This document shows positions 63,621-64,000 of a stretch of 64,000 bases of DNA, in pieces. The notes under the pieces were generated by a model. The model saw only the letters and a program-made list of their open reading frames with translations. It searched no databases and was not told where the DNA came from. This DNA is from Empedobacter stercoris (GTDB lineage: Bacteria; Bacteroidota; Bacteroidia; Flavobacteriales; Weeksellaceae): contig NZ_CP104209.1 of assembly GCF_025244765.1 (NCBI RefSeq), positions 1,928,501 through 1,992,500 of the forward strand, in the 5' to 3' direction. Position numbers and translations under genes: made by a program. Within the stretch, counting starts at the first letter, position 1. Each line of letters starts with the position of its first letter.

Positions 63621-64000
63621 ATGAAAATTCATTTACTCCTAATATTAAGTCTTTTTATTTCCTGCAATAATTTTGAAAATAAGTTTTTTAAAGAATTAGA
63701 AGAAGCTAATAATAAATATGAAAAGACTAAAACTAAACAAATTTTTGACTTTTCTAAGATAACCAACTTTGATTGGGATTATTTTCAATATATAAGAGGT
63801 AATGAAAGTGTTCCTATATTTTCAAATGAAATCGAAAGAGATTTAAATTTAAATTTTAAGACAAAGGATTTAGATCTTAATAAAACAAGATTTTATTTTT
63901 ATAAAGACAAAAAATTAATCAGAGAAATTGAAATTAACACTCCAGATTTTGAGACTCCCTATTTTACTTTTAAGTTTTGTAAAAGCAATAAAATATATAA
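63621..64000 (+). CDS. Lipoprotein, partial (cut by the right edge)
   Basis: ATG at 63621 opens MKIHLLLILSLFISCNNFEN, a lipoprotein signal with Cys15, and stays open to the window end (about 126 codons). The mature part begins with a Lys/Glu-rich helical stretch (KELEEANNKYEKTKTKQIFD) and contains ITNFDWDYFQYIRGNESVPIF and RFYFYKDKKLIREIEI. No family recognised. Low GC. It follows the repeat region, so it may be part of an accessory or duplicated lipoprotein locus. Confidence 0.65.
   Translation, partial: MKIHLLLILSLFISCNNFENKFFKELEEANNKYEKTKTKQIFDFSKITNFDWDYFQYIRGNESVPIFSNEIERDLNLNFKTKDLDLNKTRFYFYKDKKLIREIEINTPDFETPYFTFKFCKSNKIY

Overview
The window looks like chromosomal DNA from a low-GC member of the Bacteroidota, class Flavobacteriia. 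Signs are two proteins with type IX secretion C-terminal tails (PNP...G-(V/I)-Y motif ending in KK), a MurF-alanine racemase fusion, a Bacteroidota-style Bat operon, TAnnTTTG promoter boxes with little Shine-Dalgarno use, and AT-rich DNA throughout. A Weeksellaceae member (Empedobacter-like) is a guess from general appearance. I saw no rRNA, tRNA, CRISPR array or complete insertion sequence.

Layout. 1-5323 (minus) is a very AT-rich surface-polysaccharide operon read leftwards: wecB, Wzz-like protein, Wzx-like flippase, glycosyltransferase, Wzy-like protein cut by the edge. 5471-8519 holds tdk and a MurF-Alr fusion. 8554-16571 holds an acyltransferase, a patatin/beta-barrel protein, ybeY, mnmG, a methyltransferase and two envelope lipoproteins; two parS-type centromere sites flank mnmG. 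16643-20925 (mostly minus) holds a lipoprotein, a pirin, a 39-residue membrane microprotein, a 2-hydroxyacid dehydrogenase and a lipid kinase. 21037-26240 (plus) holds sufE, a cation/proton antiporter, a GT9 enzyme, a phosphodiesterase-like enzyme and a Cys-rich lipoprotein, with a small gene relic between the last two. 26304-32067 holds a LysE exporter, rnr, a GT25 enzyme, asnA and rpiB. 32609-37274 holds pgk and an unusual ABC ATPase/membrane pair. 38517-46058 is a six-gene Bat (aerotolerance-type) operon. 46218-51760 holds a TPR-like protein, a small membrane protein coupled to a LytS/LytTR two-component system, marC, rnpA, a bacilliredoxin and a T9SS cargo protein. 52014-57087 holds asd, a CotH-kinase T9SS cargo protein and an ECF sigma factor with a membrane partner. 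57114-62922 holds ribF, atpD-atpC, and metY-metX behind a long structured leader. 62923-64000 is non-coding, compositionally different DNA with an 11-bp periodic repeat, then a lipoprotein cut by the right edge.

How it fits together. Most genes are housekeeping or envelope functions. The parS pair suggests the segment lies in the origin-proximal chromosome domain; the AT-rich gaps at 32.1-34.4 kb carry DnaA-box matches and are a weak oriC candidate. The least expected structures are a perfect 32-bp palindrome containing the start codon of the LytS-type kinase gene, a terminator-like hairpin between atpD and atpC, a met leader with mutually exclusive stems, and the 11-bp repeat block near the right edge.
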